DNA of 59,234 nt from a virus. The translations under genes and the position numbers were made by a program. Location of the stretch: positions 1-59,234 of the IMG/VR virus record IMGVR_UViG_3300046451_001045; one strand, written 5' to 3'. Positions 1-9,479 of this stretch are shown here, piece by piece. How positions within the stretch are numbered: position 1 is the stretch's first letter; every line of letters begins with the position of its first letter. The notes beneath the pieces are model-generated. The model was not told the DNA's origin. It searched no databases and saw only the letters and a program-made list of their open reading frames with translations.

Positions 1-144
1 GTCATGGAATGTGCAGATGCAACAGCACATGTTACAGAACAGTTGGTTCAGGAAATTGAAGTTACATCTGAAGATGCTTTAAAAACGATGAACGAATATA
101 GAGGATTCTATCCCGATTTATTCAAACCAGCTGCTCAGGATTAA
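1..144 (+). CDS. C-terminal end of an unidentified protein (partial)
   Basis: The first base of the window opens a reading frame of 47 codons closed by TAA at 142-144, so only the C-terminus of the gene is visible. The tail is acidic and ends in a segment rich in aromatic residues and proline (GFYPDLFKPAAQD). I recognise no family. It is 5 bases upstream of the next start, so the two are probably co-transcribed. Confidence 0.6.
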   Translation, partial: VMECADATAHVTEQLVQEIEVTSEDALKTMNEYRGFYPDLFKPAAQD

Positions 145-149
145 AATTC

Positions 150-821
150 ATGGAAATCTGTGTTATAGATTCTCCTATAAAAATCGAAAAACTGCCTTTA
201 GATAAAATATATGTTTTAGATAATTGGTTAGCTCATCCTATTCATAAAAAAGTAGACGAATCTTTAAAAGGAGCTCGGTGGGGTAAAAGTAATGAAGTAA
301 GGGGAGGTGACCCTACTGGTTTACCAATGCATCAGTTTTGGGGAGCTTCTATGTATTATGATGATAATTGGTCTGACGAAGTGGATAATGGAATAATACT
401 TTGGAGTAAATACCTAAATGAAAGAGTGGGAGAAGACTTTGGGTTTGAATGGGAGGATTTTCAGTATATGGGAGGAAACTCTCAAACACAAGGACTTTAT
501 GGAACTATTCATACTGATTGCCCTCTTGATGAAGACCAAAACTTATCCTTTTTATACTACACAAATACACATTGGGAAGACCATTGGGGTGGAGTTTTGA
601 GATTATATGAAACTCCTGAAGATGGTATAGAAACAATACAAGGTTTTGATTTAAGGGAAAACGGAATTCAAATCGCAGAAGTGGAATTCAAACCCAATAG
701 ATTGATTATGTTTGATGGAAGAATACCACATGGTGCAGATGCACCAAATCCTTCTGCAAGATATATGGACAGAAGGTCTATAGTAATTCGAGGTGACAAA
801 GTTAAGTTATGCCAACAATAA
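150..821 (+). CDS. 2OG-Fe(II) oxygenase superfamily protein
   Basis: This 223-residue protein looks like a 2-oxoglutarate- and iron-dependent dioxygenase, whose members hydroxylate proteins, nucleic acids or small molecules. The double-stranded beta-helix ligands are visible: H121-x-D123 (GTIHTDC), a distal His at 194 (RIPHGAD) and a co-substrate Arg at 208 or 209. It is the first of six such proteins in the window. The substrate is not predictable. The gene ends 13 bases inside the next one, which implies translational coupling. Fold assignment is confident; function is not. Confidence 0.8.
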   Translation: MEICVIDSPIKIEKLPLDKIYVLDNWLAHPIHKKVDESLKGARWGKSNEVRGGDPTGLPMHQFWGASMYYDDNWSDEVDNGIILWSKYLNERVGEDFGFEWEDFQYMGGNSQTQGLYGTIHTDCPLDEDQNLSFLYYTNTHWEDHWGGVLRLYETPEDGIETIQGFDLRENGIQIAEVEFKPNRLIMFDGRIPHGADAPNPSARYMDRRSIVIRGDKVKLCQQ

Positions 822-1660
822 AATTCAACACATACCATAAAAACGCATTCGACACAACTAAACCAATTCTTACAAAATCGTATAAACCCGATTGGTGGAA
901 AAAAATTCCAGTAAATGATATTGTTCGGGGGAATGTAATTGAGGGAACTATAAAAACTTGTCCTGCTATGCATGACTGGTTGAATATGGGATGGTTGATA
1001 GTCGCCAATCGGGATATAACAGTAAAACATGGAAAAGTTAATGGATACTGTGCGGCCGTAGAAGACCTCAAACAAGGAAAAATGCATTCTACACTACCAT
1101 CACACCCTAAAGAGCAAGTTGGTGAGGGGACAGATTATCAGTTTAATTACCACACTCAGAATGAAGAGGTATATGATGCATTTAAAGTAAGAGTTGAGTG
1201 GAGTATAAAATTACCAAAAGGTTACAGTATGATGTACCTAGACCCATTCCTATGGCAAAATAAAGACTTTAAAGCATGGAACGGTGTTATAGATTCGGAT
1301 AAGGGGTTCAATCACGGACACGACAATAGTAATATTATCATGTATCCTAAACATGGTGATGACTTTGTTATCAAGAAAGGAACACCATTAGTACAGGTAA
1401 TACCATTCAAGAGAGAGGAGTGGGAATCTGAGTATCATTTACAAACATCATGGAATCATTATGAAGACCGCAGTAGTTTACTGCATCCTGATGGGTCACT
1501 TTCAAATGCAGAATTGCTCGAGAGAAACAAGGGTTCTTATAAAAAAGATTTTTGGACTCCGAAAACAAAATTATTTAAAGATGCAAAGGGTGGATGCCCT
1601 TTTGACCACGATACACCTGAGACTAAAAACGAAGTTCAGATGGAGTTTGATTTTAAATGA
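809..1660 (+). CDS. Conserved marine T4-like phage protein, unknown function
   Basis: This is a 283-residue soluble protein with many Trp, His and Tyr residues and no signal peptide or obvious catalytic motif. Conserved-looking blocks include KPDWWKK near residue 30, CPAMHDWLNMGW near residue 52, and a C-terminal CPFDHDTPE. It overlaps the upstream oxygenase by 13 bases and the downstream one by 4, so it sits within an oxygenase pair and may act with them. I recall similar proteins in marine T4-like phages but cannot name a function. Confidence 0.7.
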   Translation: MPTIKFNTYHKNAFDTTKPILTKSYKPDWWKKIPVNDIVRGNVIEGTIKTCPAMHDWLNMGWLIVANRDITVKHGKVNGYCAAVEDLKQGKMHSTLPSHPKEQVGEGTDYQFNYHTQNEEVYDAFKVRVEWSIKLPKGYSMMYLDPFLWQNKDFKAWNGVIDSDKGFNHGHDNSNIIMYPKHGDDFVIKKGTPLVQVIPFKREEWESEYHLQTSWNHYEDRSSLLHPDGSLSNAELLERNKGSYKKDFWTPKTKLFKDAKGGCPFDHDTPETKNEVQMEFDFK

Positions 1661-2337
1661 GTGTGTCACTATTATTTCCAACTCCTATTTTCTCAAGAAA
1701 TTTTCTTGACCCAAATTTGGCTGCAAATCAGGGTTATAACGAAGATTACGCAGAGATGTTGAAGAACGAAATAGATACAATGAGAAGGAAAGACCCCGAA
1801 GGTAGAAGAATCTCAAATGCATACACTGGATGGCAATCAAATGATGGAGTTGATGGAAACCCCCTTTTTCAGAAATGTATGAATAGAATTGCAACCTTTT
1901 TTCATGAAGAGGTCACTCCATACTTTGGTGTTTCTTCAAAAATTCGTATGGGTAACTCATGGGCAAATATAAATGATAAGGGTGCATGGAATCAACCACA
2001 TCTTCATAATGGATGTTGGTTTAGTGGTGTTCTATACATAAGTGCAGGAGGGGATGAGGGTGATATTCAGTTTATAGACCCAATGCCAAAGGTAGTAGGA
2101 AATATGCCTCATGGAAGACGTAGTAACCCCACTCACAGGATTGCACCATCTACAGGAAACTGTGTATTATTTCCTAGTGGTGCGATGCATATGGTAGAAC
2201 CAAACTTCTCAAAATCTAATCGATATAGTATATCCTTTAATGTGGACTTGGTTGACTACCACAATAAACCGTTGCCTTGGAATGAAAATGAATATACTTT
2301 CGAATTAGATGAGAAAGGTGACCCCATACTGTCATAG
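1657..2337 (+). CDS. Putative 2OG-Fe(II) oxygenase (TIGR02466-like)
   Basis: This 226-residue protein matches the TIGR02466-type putative oxygenases seen in marine phages and bacteria. It opens with LFPTPIF, has the NSWANIN block at 100-106, then H115-x-H117 followed by SGVLYI, a distal His near 178 (GAMHMVEP) and Arg 189 in NRYSISFNV. The H-x-H in place of the usual H-x-D is notable, although the third ligand could lie elsewhere. Its ATGA overlap with the upstream gene suggests translational coupling. The substrate is unknown. Confidence 0.78.
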   Translation: MSVSLLFPTPIFSRNFLDPNLAANQGYNEDYAEMLKNEIDTMRRKDPEGRRISNAYTGWQSNDGVDGNPLFQKCMNRIATFFHEEVTPYFGVSSKIRMGNSWANINDKGAWNQPHLHNGCWFSGVLYISAGGDEGDIQFIDPMPKVVGNMPHGRRSNPTHRIAPSTGNCVLFPSGAMHMVEPNFSKSNRYSISFNVDLVDYHNKPLPWNENEYTFELDEKGDPILS

Positions 2338-2342
2338 ATTTC

Positions 2343-2349
2343 CTAAATA
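2343..2349 (+). promoter_or_regulatory. Late-type promoter box CTAAATA, 5 nt before ATG
   Basis: CTAAATA is a variant of the T4 late promoter TATAAATA recognised by gp55-directed RNA polymerase. Exactly five bases separate it from the ATG at 2355, so initiation at the usual distance would start on or beside the initiator A and give a leaderless mRNA. Confidence 0.5.
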
Positions 2350-2354
2350 TCCGT

Positions 2355-2615
2355 ATGGAATTAGTAATCGACCCAAACATGATTTGGAATCTCTTCCTTA
2401 CACTAGTCATAGCACCAGTTGGATTAATTGTAAGAAACGTGATGTCTGAACAAAAACGAATAGATATCCTTCTCAATAAAACAAGAGAGGAGATAGCTAG
2501 AGACTATTTAACGCGTGACCAAATAGAAAAAGACTTCCAAAGGTTGTTTGACACTATGAACAGAATGGACGAAAAGTTGGATAGACTTCAATCTAAAACA
2601 TACTTCCAAGAATAG
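2355..2615 (+). CDS. Small membrane-anchored coiled-coil protein
   Basis: This 86-residue protein has one hydrophobic segment near residues 10-27, followed by a long charged amphipathic helix with heptad character that ends in MDEKLDRLQSK. The layout resembles holin- or spanin-like accessory proteins of T4-like phages, but no function can be assigned. It lies immediately before the neck genes and has no Shine-Dalgarno sequence. Two later genes, at 36507 and 36803, share the same layout. Confidence 0.65.
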   Translation: MELVIDPNMIWNLFLTLVIAPVGLIVRNVMSEQKRIDILLNKTREEIARDYLTRDQIEKDFQRLFDTMNRMDEKLDRLQSKTYFQE

Positions 2616-2627
2616 GGTATCAAAGTG

Positions 2628-2635
2628 TATAAATA
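2628..2635 (+). promoter_or_regulatory. T4-type late promoter TATAAATA
   Basis: This is a perfect TATAAATA about 35 bases upstream of the gp13 start, in the gap after the small membrane protein. It is followed by GTAGTA, as at several other late boxes here. It would drive the neck and packaging genes late in infection. Confidence 0.75.
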
Positions 2636-2669
2636 GTAGTAAGATAACTATTACTACTGGATTAAACAC

Positions 2670-3485
2670 ATGGCAGAACCAAATTCAAAAGCATCACTAA
2701 AAGAGTATATCAAGAGAAAACTTGGAGCTCCTGTATTGGAAATCAATATAGATGACGACCAATTAGATGACAGAGTTGATGAAGCACTCCAATATTTCCG
2801 TGAGTATCATTACGATGGTTCTATTAAGTGTTATCTAAAACACCAAATCACTCAAGCAGAACTCGATTCCTTCAAGACAAATTCAAGTGTGACAGCTGCA
2901 ACGACTGGAACTCAAGCAATTGCAAACCAAACTTATGGTGAACAACAAAACTATGTTACACTACCCGAACATGTGTTAAGTGTAATTAATATATTCCCGT
3001 TTAGTAATGGTGTGTCCAATAATATGTTTGATATGAGATATCAACTTAGATTGAATGACTTGTGGGATTTAACATCTACAAGTGTTATGTATTATTCTCA
3101 AGTTCAACAACATCTCTCACTTATGGACGACATGTTAGTGGGTAGAACACCTATAAGATACAATACACATAGTAACAGACTATACATGGATATGGACTGG
3201 AACGGTGTGAATGTGGGTGAGTACATTCTTATTGAGTGTTATAGAAAGTTAGACCCAACAGACATGACTGATATCTATAATGATATGTGGTTAAAGAGAT
3301 ATGCAACTTCACTAGTTAAGTATCAATGGGGTGAAAACCTTTCTAAGTTCTCAGGTATGACTTTGCCAGGCGGAGTTACACTAGATGCAGAAAACATGAA
3401 AACAGAAGCCAAAGAAGAGATTACAAAATTAGAAGAAGAGTCTAGACTGAACTATGAAATGCCAGTCATGGACATGATGGGATAA
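2670..3485 (+). CDS. gp13: Neck protein gp13
   Basis: This 271-residue protein matches the T4 gp13 neck protein family of marine T4-like phages. Neck proteins close the filled head and form the platform for the tail. The N-terminal block beginning SLKEYIKRKLGAP and an acidic DDDQLDDRVDEAL helix are typical. It is first in the canonical series 13-14-15-16-17. Gene 14 starts 4 bases after its stop. Identification rests on remembered family similarity plus synteny. Confidence 0.9.
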   Translation: MAEPNSKASLKEYIKRKLGAPVLEINIDDDQLDDRVDEALQYFREYHYDGSIKCYLKHQITQAELDSFKTNSSVTAATTGTQAIANQTYGEQQNYVTLPEHVLSVINIFPFSNGVSNNMFDMRYQLRLNDLWDLTSTSVMYYSQVQQHLSLMDDMLVGRTPIRYNTHSNRLYMDMDWNGVNVGEYILIECYRKLDPTDMTDIYNDMWLKRYATSLVKYQWGENLSKFSGMTLPGGVTLDAENMKTEAKEEITKLEEESRLNYEMPVMDMMG

Positions 3486-3489
3486 AAAT

Positions 3490-4347
3490 ATGCCTACAAA
3501 TGTATTTTTTAACCATGCAGTATCAACTGAACAACATCTTTATGAGGATATAGTTGTTGAGTCGTTGAGAATGTATGGACATGAGTGTTTCTATCTACCT
3601 AGAGAGGTAGTGGAAGAAGATACTATACTCAATGAAGATGTGCAGTCTGCCTTTGGTGATGCATATGCAGTTGAGATGTATATTGAAAATACTGATGGTT
3701 TTGAAGGTGAGGGTGACCTCATGTCTAAATTTGGACTGTCAATTCGTGATACTGCAACATTTGTTATATCATTAAGAAGTTGGGAAAGATTTATATCATT
3801 AGATTCAAACCTTGCAACATCACTCAGACCAAACGAAGGAGATTTAATTCACTTCCCTATGAGTGGTTCACTGTTCGAAATTAAGTTTGTAGAACACGAA
3901 AATCCATTCTATCAAGTTGGAAAATTATTTACATTTAAAATGCAGTGTGAACTGTTTGAATATAGTGGTGAAGACTTTGATACTGATGTTGCAGGTATAG
4001 ATAAAATTGAAGATGAGGATGCATATAACATAGAGATGACCATGGTAGCTGGTGGTAGTGGTGACTACAATGTTGGGGAAAACCTTACTAAGAGTAGTGT
4101 TGTGGTCGGTGAAGTCTTATCTTGGGTTGGTGGAAATACTAGAACACTTAAAGTTAAAGATGTTACCACTACACTTGTAGTTGGTGACGTGTTGGTTGGT
4201 GCAGTAACTACTGCACAGTACACTGTGAATTCAATAACAGATGTATTAACAATGTCGAACGATGCACTTGCACAGAATTTAGAATTTGAAGCAACCGACT
4301 CCACATATCTTGACTTCAGTGAAACCAATCCGTTTGGAGAACCTTAA
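3490..4347 (+). CDS. gp14: Neck protein gp14
   Basis: This 285-residue protein corresponds to T4 gp14, the second neck protein, which joins gp13 at the head-tail interface. The start region (NVFFNHAVSTEQHLYED) and the LRSWERF block near residue 98 are characteristic of marine T4-like gp14. Residues 185-260 are a Gly/Val/Thr-rich beta stretch that looks like an inserted immunoglobulin-like or structural repeat region. The stop codon shares a base with the ATG of gp15. Confidence 0.9.
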   Translation: MPTNVFFNHAVSTEQHLYEDIVVESLRMYGHECFYLPREVVEEDTILNEDVQSAFGDAYAVEMYIENTDGFEGEGDLMSKFGLSIRDTATFVISLRSWERFISLDSNLATSLRPNEGDLIHFPMSGSLFEIKFVEHENPFYQVGKLFTFKMQCELFEYSGEDFDTDVAGIDKIEDEDAYNIEMTMVAGGSGDYNVGENLTKSSVVVGEVLSWVGGNTRTLKVKDVTTTLVVGDVLVGAVTTAQYTVNSITDVLTMSNDALAQNLEFEATDSTYLDFSETNPFGEP

Positions 4348-5393
4348 TGTTTGGAACACATTTTTATAACGAAACTATTAAAAGAAGTGTATCCATTTTT
4401 GGTACACTCTTTAATAATATTACGGTAAAGAAGGTAAAATCAGATAATACTGTATTAACTTCTCAAATTGTACCGATATCATACGGCCCTAAACAAAAAT
4501 GGTTGTCGAGACTTAATGATGAACCTAATCTATCCGATGGAATGAGAAGTTCAATCAGTCTTCCTAGAATAGCATTTGAAATCTCAGGATTTGAATATGA
4601 TGCAACTAGACAGCAAAACAAACTTATTCGTGCATCTAAGACCACACTTGACACCGATAATACCAAAAGGTCATTTCAATATGCACCTGCACCATACAAC
4701 ATAAATTTTACTTTGTCAATACTTGCAAAGAATGCTAATGATGCATTACAAATATTAGAACAAATTCTTCCGTATTTTCAACCCGAATACACTGTATCAA
4801 TGAAAATGGTAGATTCAATGACGGAGGTTAGAGATGTTCCCATCTCATTGAATTCAGTTACCATGAATGATGAGTACGAGGGTACTTTTGAAGAAAGACG
4901 TGTAATAGAGTATACACTAGATTTTACTATGAAGTTATACTTCTTCGGCCCTGTTTATACTGGTAAGATTATTAAGAATGTTATAGAAAGAACATATCTA
5001 ACTAATGAAAACGGACAGTTCACTTCATCTCAAATCGATGAATCAGGACTTATTAAAGAGGTTAAACACTATGAACCTGCGTTTGCAGAAACATCAAATG
5101 CAGTTGCCGCATCCACAACAGTGTCCTTTGCAACTGCAATAAATAGTTCTATAAGTGTGAATGATGAGGTGTTTGGGACAAACCTAACAACTAATCCAAC
5201 AGTTTCGAGTATTGCATCTGATAAACTAAGTGTAGTGTTATCAAGTGCAATTACAATAAGTGCAAATACGAGTCTTAAATTTGTGGGTTCAGTAGACCCT
5301 GAAGATACATTCGTAGTTGCTGAATCAGTAGATTTTTATGATGACGGTACTTCCCGAGATTTCACAGATGATAAGGTTACCGATGCGAGTTAA
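4347..5393 (+). CDS. gp15: Tail sheath stabiliser gp15
   Basis: This 348-residue protein is the equivalent of T4 gp15, which caps the tail tube and sheath and connects the tail to the neck. The opening segment (FGTHFYNETIKRSVSIFG) and YDATRQQNKL near residue 90 are typical of the family. Residues 245-310 are rich in Ser, Thr and Ala and look like a surface beta domain, an extension relative to T4 gp15 (272 residues in T4). Position between 14 and 16 supports the call. Confidence 0.9.
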   Translation: MFGTHFYNETIKRSVSIFGTLFNNITVKKVKSDNTVLTSQIVPISYGPKQKWLSRLNDEPNLSDGMRSSISLPRIAFEISGFEYDATRQQNKLIRASKTTLDTDNTKRSFQYAPAPYNINFTLSILAKNANDALQILEQILPYFQPEYTVSMKMVDSMTEVRDVPISLNSVTMNDEYEGTFEERRVIEYTLDFTMKLYFFGPVYTGKIIKNVIERTYLTNENGQFTSSQIDESGLIKEVKHYEPAFAETSNAVAASTTVSFATAINSSISVNDEVFGTNLTTNPTVSSIASDKLSVVLSSAITISANTSLKFVGSVDPEDTFVVAESVDFYDDGTSRDFTDDKVTDAS

Positions 5394-5395
5394 AT

Positions 5396-5806
5396 ATGAC
5401 AAAAGATATAGATTCTAAACTAGATGGTGTTTTAGATATCTCTACAGAAATTACTAAAGAGATTAAAAGAGAGACCAAAATAGTTAAATTACCCAGTCGT
5501 TCAGAGAGTATGGACAACGACTATAAGTATGGTCGTGAGACCCTCTACGGACTCGTAGAGAGGGGACAAGATGCAATCGATGGAATCCTAGACCTATGTA
5601 AGGAAACCGAACACCCGAGGGCGTATGAGGTTGCAGGACAGCTCATAAAGACCGTTGGTGATACTGCAGAGAAACTACTAGACTTGCAGAAAAAAATCAA
5701 AGAATTAGAGAAAGAAGACGAACAAAAGATAGGACAACAACATAATCATTTATATGTTGGTAGCACATCCGAACTACAGAAGTTTCTTAAAAAGAATAAA
5801 GAGTAA
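5396..5806 (+). CDS. gp16: Small terminase subunit gp16
   Basis: At 136 residues, this is the small terminase subunit, which forms the ring that regulates genome packaging by the large subunit. It is mostly helical and charged, with the family-typical YKYGRETLYGLVERGQ block near residue 43 and a C-terminal coiled coil (LLDLQKKIKELEKEDEQ). It begins 2 bases after gp15, and its stop codon overlaps the ATG of the large subunit. Confidence 0.88.
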   Translation: MTKDIDSKLDGVLDISTEITKEIKRETKIVKLPSRSESMDNDYKYGRETLYGLVERGQDAIDGILDLCKETEHPRAYEVAGQLIKTVGDTAEKLLDLQKKIKELEKEDEQKIGQQHNHLYVGSTSELQKFLKKNKE

Positions 5807-7404
5807 TGACTGATTCGAAAAATGAAGGTTATCTAGGTAATACTCTAATTAAGAAAGCTGGTGTAGAAGTAAAATACACCAAAAAACAATTAGGTGAGTA
5901 TGTCAAATGTTCAAGTGACCCTTGTTATTTCATAGAAAACTATACAAAAATTATATCCCTAGATGAAGGACTTGTACCCTTTATACTTCGGGGATACCAA
6001 GACAAGTTAATAAACCACTATAATGACGAAAGATTTAGTGTTGTTCTTGCGTCAAGACAGAGTGGTAAATCAATCACATCATGTGCATACCTACTATGGT
6101 ATCTCCTCTTTACACCCGAAGTTACTGTAGCGGTTCTTGCAAACAAAGGTGCAATTGCAAGAGAGATGATTGCTCGTATGGTAACCATGTTAGAGTCCGT
6201 TCCATTCTATTTACAGCCTGGCGTTAAGATTCTAAACAAAGGTTCAATAGAGTTTGCAAACGATAGTAAAGTAGTTGCAGCTGCAACATCTTCGAGTTCT
6301 ATTCGTGGATTGTCTATAAACCTCTTGTATCTTGATGAGTTTGCGTTCGTAGAAAATGCAGAGGAATTCTATACTGCAACATATCCAGTGGTAACATCGG
6401 GTAAAAATTCAAAGGTTATTATCACATCTACTGCAAACGGTGTTGGTAACATGTACCACAAAATTTACGAAAGTGCAGTTAGGGGTGAGAGTGAGTACAA
6501 AAACTTCACTATTAACTGGTATGATGTGCCTGGCAGAGATGAAGAGTGGAAGAAACAGACCATTGCAAACACCTCGGAAATCCAGTTCCAACAAGAGTAT
6601 GGTAATAGTTTCCTAGGAACAGGTAATACACTTATTAATAGTGCAACACTTCTAGGTATGAGGTCAATAGACCCAACATGGTATAAAGATAACTTCAGTA
6701 TGTACCAAAAACCCATGCTTGACCACACCTACATATGTACAGTAGATGTTGCAAAGGGAAGGGGTATCGACTACTCCACCTTTACGATATTTGATATAAG
6801 TGTTCAACCATTTAAACAGGCTGCAACATATAGAGACAATATGATATCTCCGATGCTCTTTCCTGATATTATAAATAAGTATGCAAAAGCATACAACGAT
6901 GCCTTGGTTATTATTGAGAATAATGCAGAAGGTAGTATGGTTGCAACACAATTACATTATGATATAGAATACGAGAATGTATTTGTTCAGGGATTGATGA
7001 AAGCCGAAGATATCGGTGTGACAATGAACAGAAAGATTAAAAGAATCGGTTGTTCAACAATGAAAGAACTGCTTGAGGAAAATAGATTGGAACTAGTTGA
7101 TAGATATGCAATCACTGAACTCATGACTTTCATAAATAAAGGTATGTCTTTCGAGGCAGATAAAGGTTACCATGATGATATGGTTATGAATATAGTATTG
7201 TTTTCTTGGTTTGTAACCACTCAACACTTTACTTACATGACTAATCATGCAGTAAAAGACCTATTATATGCCGAACAACAAAAAATGATAGAAGACGATA
7301 TGTTACCAGCTGGGGTGTTCGACACTGGTAGTACAACCAATGGACAAGAATCCTTCGTAGAAGGAGGAGATAGGTGGTTTATAACCCAAGAAGAAATTTC
7401 TTAG
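5806..7404 (+). CDS. gp17: Large terminase subunit gp17 (ATPase-nuclease)
   Basis: This 532-residue protein is the DNA packaging motor. The Walker A-like SRQSGKS is at residues 83-89, and Walker B with the catalytic Glu is in LLYLDEFAF. The C-terminal RNase H-like nuclease shows its acidic triad in VDVAKGRGIDYS, IIENNAEG and YHDDMVMN. Length is somewhat below T4 gp17 (610). It is translationally coupled to gp16. Identification is very secure. Confidence 0.97.
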   Translation: MTDSKNEGYLGNTLIKKAGVEVKYTKKQLGEYVKCSSDPCYFIENYTKIISLDEGLVPFILRGYQDKLINHYNDERFSVVLASRQSGKSITSCAYLLWYLLFTPEVTVAVLANKGAIAREMIARMVTMLESVPFYLQPGVKILNKGSIEFANDSKVVAAATSSSSIRGLSINLLYLDEFAFVENAEEFYTATYPVVTSGKNSKVIITSTANGVGNMYHKIYESAVRGESEYKNFTINWYDVPGRDEEWKKQTIANTSEIQFQQEYGNSFLGTGNTLINSATLLGMRSIDPTWYKDNFSMYQKPMLDHTYICTVDVAKGRGIDYSTFTIFDISVQPFKQAATYRDNMISPMLFPDIINKYAKAYNDALVIIENNAEGSMVATQLHYDIEYENVFVQGLMKAEDIGVTMNRKIKRIGCSTMKELLEENRLELVDRYAITELMTFINKGMSFEADKGYHDDMVMNIVLFSWFVTTQHFTYMTNHAVKDLLYAEQQKMIEDDMLPAGVFDTGSTTNGQESFVEGGDRWFITQEEIS

Positions 7405-7416
7405 GGTAAAAAAAGT

Positions 7417-7424
7417 TATAAATA
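7417..7424 (+). promoter_or_regulatory. T4-type late promoter TATAAATA for gp18
   Basis: A perfect TATAAATA lies 39 bases before the gp18 ATG. The leader between them carries a strong AACAGGAG ribosome site (7449-7456), so this is an ordinary led late transcript for an abundant virion protein. Confidence 0.8.
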
Positions 7425-7463
7425 AACTAGTAAACAACTCTTTTCATAAACAGGAGAAAAAGT

Positions 7464-9467
7464 ATGACATTTCAAGTTTCACCAGGCGTTCAGGTCAAAG
7501 AGATAGACCTAACAAATGTTGTTCCTGCAGTATCAAGTACAACAGGTGCTTTTGCAGGTTCATTTCAATGGGGCCCTGTTGATGAAGTAGTAACAGTTAG
7601 CGGTTCATCAAAATTAGAACAGACATTCGGTAAACCTTCAAACACAGATATAGGTGCCGAAGACTGGTACACTGCAGAAGGATTTTTAAGATATGGTTCT
7701 TCACTAAGAGTGGTAAGACCTTCGTCTACATCACTTAGTTCTGCAAACGCTGCCGCACACGCATCATCAATCATCAAAAATGGTTCAGAATATGTATCTA
7801 CTTACAGAGACGGTTCACAAAACGGAACAGTTGGTAAGTGGACATCAAAATATGCAGGTGCATTAGGTAATTCACTTAAAGTATCAGTATGTGGTTCTGC
7901 AGATGCCTACTACAAAGATAATCAGGGTAATACAAGTGGAGATTTATCAGCTGGTTCAACATCCATTACGGGTGTTACGAATGCATCTACACTATTTTTA
8001 GTTAGAGATATTATCACATTTGACGGACACAACACACAATATAGAGTTACTGCAGCTGCGGGAACTACACTTACAATTGAAGCACTAGGACAACCTGCTG
8101 GTACTGGTCTTACGACTCCAGTAGATGGTTCAGGAAGTGCAGTTAACATTAACAGATATTGGGAATTCCATTCCTACTTTGACAAAAAACCTGAAACATC
8201 AGCAGTTGCAACTGCAGCTGGAACAACAAATGATGAAATTCATGTTGTTGTGGTAGATGAAGACGGACTTTTCAGTGGTGTTGCAAACACAGTGTTAGAA
8301 ACATATGGTTTCGTATCACTTGCTTCAGATGGAAAAGGTGCTGATGGTACAAGTAACTATTACAGAAATGTAATTGAATCTAAATCTGAGTATGTATACT
8401 GGTCAGGTCATGCAACTACAATGTTGACAACTGCATCAGAACACAGAACACTTGCTGTTTCAATCGGTACTGCATTTGGAAGACCTTCTCTACCTGAGAA
8501 TAGTTCACTAAGTGGTGGAAACAATGGTAACCACACAACTGCAGCTCAAAAGACAGCTGCATGGACAACATTCTTTGCAGATTCAGAAACAGTAGACATT
8601 TCATTCCTAATCGTAGGTTCTTCAAGAACTGATAACGGTAGTGGAGTGATTCAAGACCTTCTTACAGACTGGACAACTTTAACCAATCAAGCGATTCTAC
8701 TTACAGAAAGTAGAAAAGACTGTATTGCATACATTTCACCTAGACGTGCAGATGTTGTTGGTGTTACTTCAGAGTCAACACAATCATCTAATGTTAAAAC
8801 AACTGCAGATACAGCTACTTCATCTTCGTATGCAGTAATTGATTCGGGTTGGGTATACATTTATGACAGACACAACGACAAATATTGTTGGGTGCCTGCT
8901 AACGGTCACACTGCTGGTTTATCTGCTAGGTCAGATGTTCTTAGAGATGCATGGTATTCACCTGCAGGATTCTCTAGAGGACAGTATCTAGGAGTAACTA
9001 AACTTGCATTCAATCCGTCACAATCATCTAGAGATGACCTATATCGTGCAAGAGTTAACCCAGTGGTTACATTTGCAGGTCAAGGAACAGTGTTATTTGG
9101 AGATAAAACTGCATTAACATCACCTTCTGCATTCGATAGAATCAATGTAAGAAGATTATTCATCGTCTTAGAAAAAGCAATCGCAACTGCAGCTAAAGCT
9201 CAGTTATTTGAATTCAACGATGCTTTTACTCGTGCTCAATTCAGAAGTTCAGTAGAACCATTCTTGAGAGATGTAAAGAATAGAAACGGTGTTATTGATT
9301 ACTCAGTGGTATGTGATGAAACAAACAATACTGATACAGTTATTGACAGAAACGAATTTGTATGTTCAATATTCGTTAAACCTGCTCGTTCAATTAATTA
9401 TATTACTTTAAACTTTGTTGCTGCTAGAAGCGGTGTTCAGTTTGAAGAAATTTACGGTGCAATTTAA
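7464..9467 (+). CDS. gp18: Tail sheath protein gp18
   Basis: This 667-residue protein is the contractile tail sheath subunit, close in length to T4 gp18 (659). The N-terminus (VSPGVQVKEIDLTN) and the C-terminal block with FVCSIFVKPARSINYITLNF are standard for T4-like sheaths, and the central region is Ser/Thr/Gly-rich surface sequence. A late promoter and a strong AGGAG site precede it, consistent with high expression. Gene 19 follows after 12 bases. Confidence 0.96.
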   Translation: MTFQVSPGVQVKEIDLTNVVPAVSSTTGAFAGSFQWGPVDEVVTVSGSSKLEQTFGKPSNTDIGAEDWYTAEGFLRYGSSLRVVRPSSTSLSSANAAAHASSIIKNGSEYVSTYRDGSQNGTVGKWTSKYAGALGNSLKVSVCGSADAYYKDNQGNTSGDLSAGSTSITGVTNASTLFLVRDIITFDGHNTQYRVTAAAGTTLTIEALGQPAGTGLTTPVDGSGSAVNINRYWEFHSYFDKKPETSAVATAAGTTNDEIHVVVVDEDGLFSGVANTVLETYGFVSLASDGKGADGTSNYYRNVIESKSEYVYWSGHATTMLTTASEHRTLAVSIGTAFGRPSLPENSSLSGGNNGNHTTAAQKTAAWTTFFADSETVDISFLIVGSSRTDNGSGVIQDLLTDWTTLTNQAILLTESRKDCIAYISPRRADVVGVTSESTQSSNVKTTADTATSSSYAVIDSGWVYIYDRHNDKYCWVPANGHTAGLSARSDVLRDAWYSPAGFSRGQYLGVTKLAFNPSQSSRDDLYRARVNPVVTFAGQGTVLFGDKTALTSPSAFDRINVRRLFIVLEKAIATAAKAQLFEFNDAFTRAQFRSSVEPFLRDVKNRNGVIDYSVVCDETNNTDTVIDRNEFVCSIFVKPARSINYITLNFVAARSGVQFEEIYGAI

Positions 9468-9479
9468 CAGGAGTAATAA

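Noticed and set aside
668-1087. Minus-strand ORF of 139 codons
   Set aside because: It lies opposite two well-supported genes, has no family resemblance and no promoter; it is a shadow of codon bias. The same reasoning removes all other minus-strand ORFs except the phosphatase.
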